Shown in pieces: positions 22,062-22,662 of a DNA stretch of 22,662 bases; position 1 is the stretch's first letter, and the number at the start of each line of letters is the position of its first letter. The stretch lies in NCBI GenBank assembly GCA_037445185.1, contig JBBIKZ010000030.1:1-22662 (forward strand), in the 5' to 3' direction. Under the pieces are notes generated by a model that was given only the letters and a program-made list of their open reading frames with translations, did not search any database and was not told where the DNA came from. A program made the position numbers and the translations under genes. This DNA comes from JANWZL01 sp037445185. Lineage in GTDB: Bacteria; Pseudomonadota; Gammaproteobacteria; Burkholderiales; Thiobacillaceae.

Positions 22062-22308
22062 ATATATCCTAAAAACCTCAGTTGACCGCTCCTTGGCCTT
22101 CGCAAAGACGCATGGAACCTGACGTTTGCGCCTCCGAGCACGCTCACCCGGAAGGTGAGGCCGCTACGCGCCCGCTTTCGGGTCTGTGCGCGCGTCTGGC
22201 TGCGTTGCTCCTCCTTGCGGGGAACGACCCCGCGGCGTCGTCGCGCCGGGCCCCCCACACGCACAAACCCGCCTTCGGGCGCGTTCAACTGAGGTTTTTA
22301 GGATATAT
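22062..22308. mobile_element. MITE-like element with perfect 24-bp inverted repeats (element B)
   Basis: The left arm 22062-22085 (ATATATCCTAAAAACCTC, then AGTTGA) and the right arm 22285-22308 are perfect inverted copies. No transposase is encoded; the interior of about 200 bp has GC-rich hairpins and no credible gene. If the mobile unit starts at CCT (22068-22302), it is flanked on both sides by ATAT, consistent with a 4-bp target duplication, though ATATAT is itself palindromic. Ends beginning with CCT and a 4-bp duplication recall IS1380-type elements; this is only a suggestion. It lies just upstream of fliK and is unrelated in sequence to element A. Confidence 0.75.
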
Positions 22309-22448
22309 CGGCACCCGCCTCGGCGTGCTGAAGCGCACGGCGGCGAGCGCAGCCCCCTGAAAGCGATGAAGCCCGCCTGAAAACAGGTTTAGCACTGTTT
22401 CAGCGCAGGCTACCATTCGCAACGCGTATGTTGAGCCTACGCAAGCGG
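22309..22448. other. Gene-free spacer upstream of fliK
   Basis: No credible ORF. It contains an imperfect inverted repeat (22378-22402, TGAAAACAG with CTGTTTCA around GTTTAGCA). No convincing flagellar sigma-28 or sigma-54 promoter was found. Confidence 0.4.
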
Positions 22449-22527
22449 GCGGCCGGAATCCCCCGACGGCTCATGCCGCCACCTCTTTATCAAGGGGGCC
22501 GGGGGTGGCCCGCAGGGCCGGGGGGTT
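22449..22527. repeat. REP-like palindromic repeat, copy 2
   Basis: Diverged copy of the repeat at 19658-19718. The first 16 bases are identical. The central palindrome is degenerate (GACGGCTCATGCCGCC), and the next hairpin has changes in one arm. It then extends with an extra hairpin GGCCC-GCA-GGGCC and a G-run. Confidence 0.7.
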
Positions 22528-22571
22528 AGCCGCCTTGACGACAGCCGCCGTCAGGGGTCGATGAGGATAAC

Positions 22572-22662
22572 CCCCCGGTCGCTGAAGCGACCACCCCCCT
22601 TGTCAGGGGGGCTTCCCCCGGTCGCTGAAGCGACCACCCCCCTTGTCAGGGGGGCTTCCCCC
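22572..22662. repeat. 43-bp double-hairpin tandem repeat, cut by the window edge
   Basis: Two identical 43-bp units (22572-22614 and 22615-22657) and the first five bases of a third. Each unit holds two hairpins, GGTCGC-TGAA-GCGACC and CCCCCC-TTGTCA-GGGGGG. The second hairpin resembles the C/G hairpin of the REP-like copies, so all belong to one palindromic family. There are no unique spacers, so it is not a CRISPR. Confidence 0.85.

Noticed and set aside
22309..22440. Sigma-28 or sigma-54 promoter for fliK
   Set aside because: The best TAAA-N15 match has only half of the sigma-28 -10 element, and no GG/GC pair with sigma-54 spacing was found.
22572..22662. Direct repeats as a CRISPR array
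   Set aside because: The units abut with no unique spacers, each is a double hairpin, and no cas gene is nearby.

Overview
This is a GC-rich chromosomal window, nearly all of it housekeeping genes. The gene content and order point to a gammaproteobacterium: thrS-infC-rpmI-rplT-pheS-pheT-ihfA-merR, surE-pcm with a lipoprotein gene after them, map-glnD, and a fliK-type flagellar gene. I infer a free-living, motile, high-GC lineage of the Chromatiales or sulfur-oxidiser type. The sequence does not fix the genus.

Positions 1-1591 (minus strand) hold tRNA-Pro(GGG) with a strong promoter, then surE, pcm and the first codons of a lipoprotein gene (probably nlpD) cut by the window edge. Positions 1729-4172 (minus) hold a translationally coupled pair: a GCS2-type carboxylate-amine ligase and an AstE/aspartoacylase-type zinc hydrolase. 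The pair sits between merR and tRNA-Pro and its function is unknown. Positions 4344-11838 (minus) carry the translation cluster thrS, infC, rpmI, rplT, pheS, pheT, ihfA and a MerR-type regulator. infC has no ATG start. Both synthetase genes, thrS and pheS, are preceded by a hairpin and a very short ORF, which could be attenuator-like leaders. Positions 11986-13417 (minus) hold tRNA-Val(GAC), whose promoter begins in the stop codon of a UMF1/Atg22-type MFS transporter.

The plus strand from 13480 to 19584 carries metG, acylphosphatase, map and glnD. A 232-bp element with 20-bp terminal inverted repeats lies exactly between metG and the acylphosphatase gene. It touches the stop codon of one and the start codon of the other.

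Positions 19585-19897 form a convergent intergenic region with a palindromic repeat. On the minus strand from 19898 to 22034 lie fliK, an FlhB C-terminal-like protein and a Uma2-family nuclease-like protein. Upstream of fliK is a second, unrelated element of about 247 bp with perfect 24-bp inverted repeats. The window ends in a cluster of REP-like palindromes, including a 43-bp double-hairpin tandem repeat that runs off the edge.

No phage, CRISPR array, defence island or biosynthetic cluster was seen. The most interesting signals are the two non-autonomous elements, the uncharacterised ligase/hydrolase pair, and the candidate leaders before thrS and pheS.
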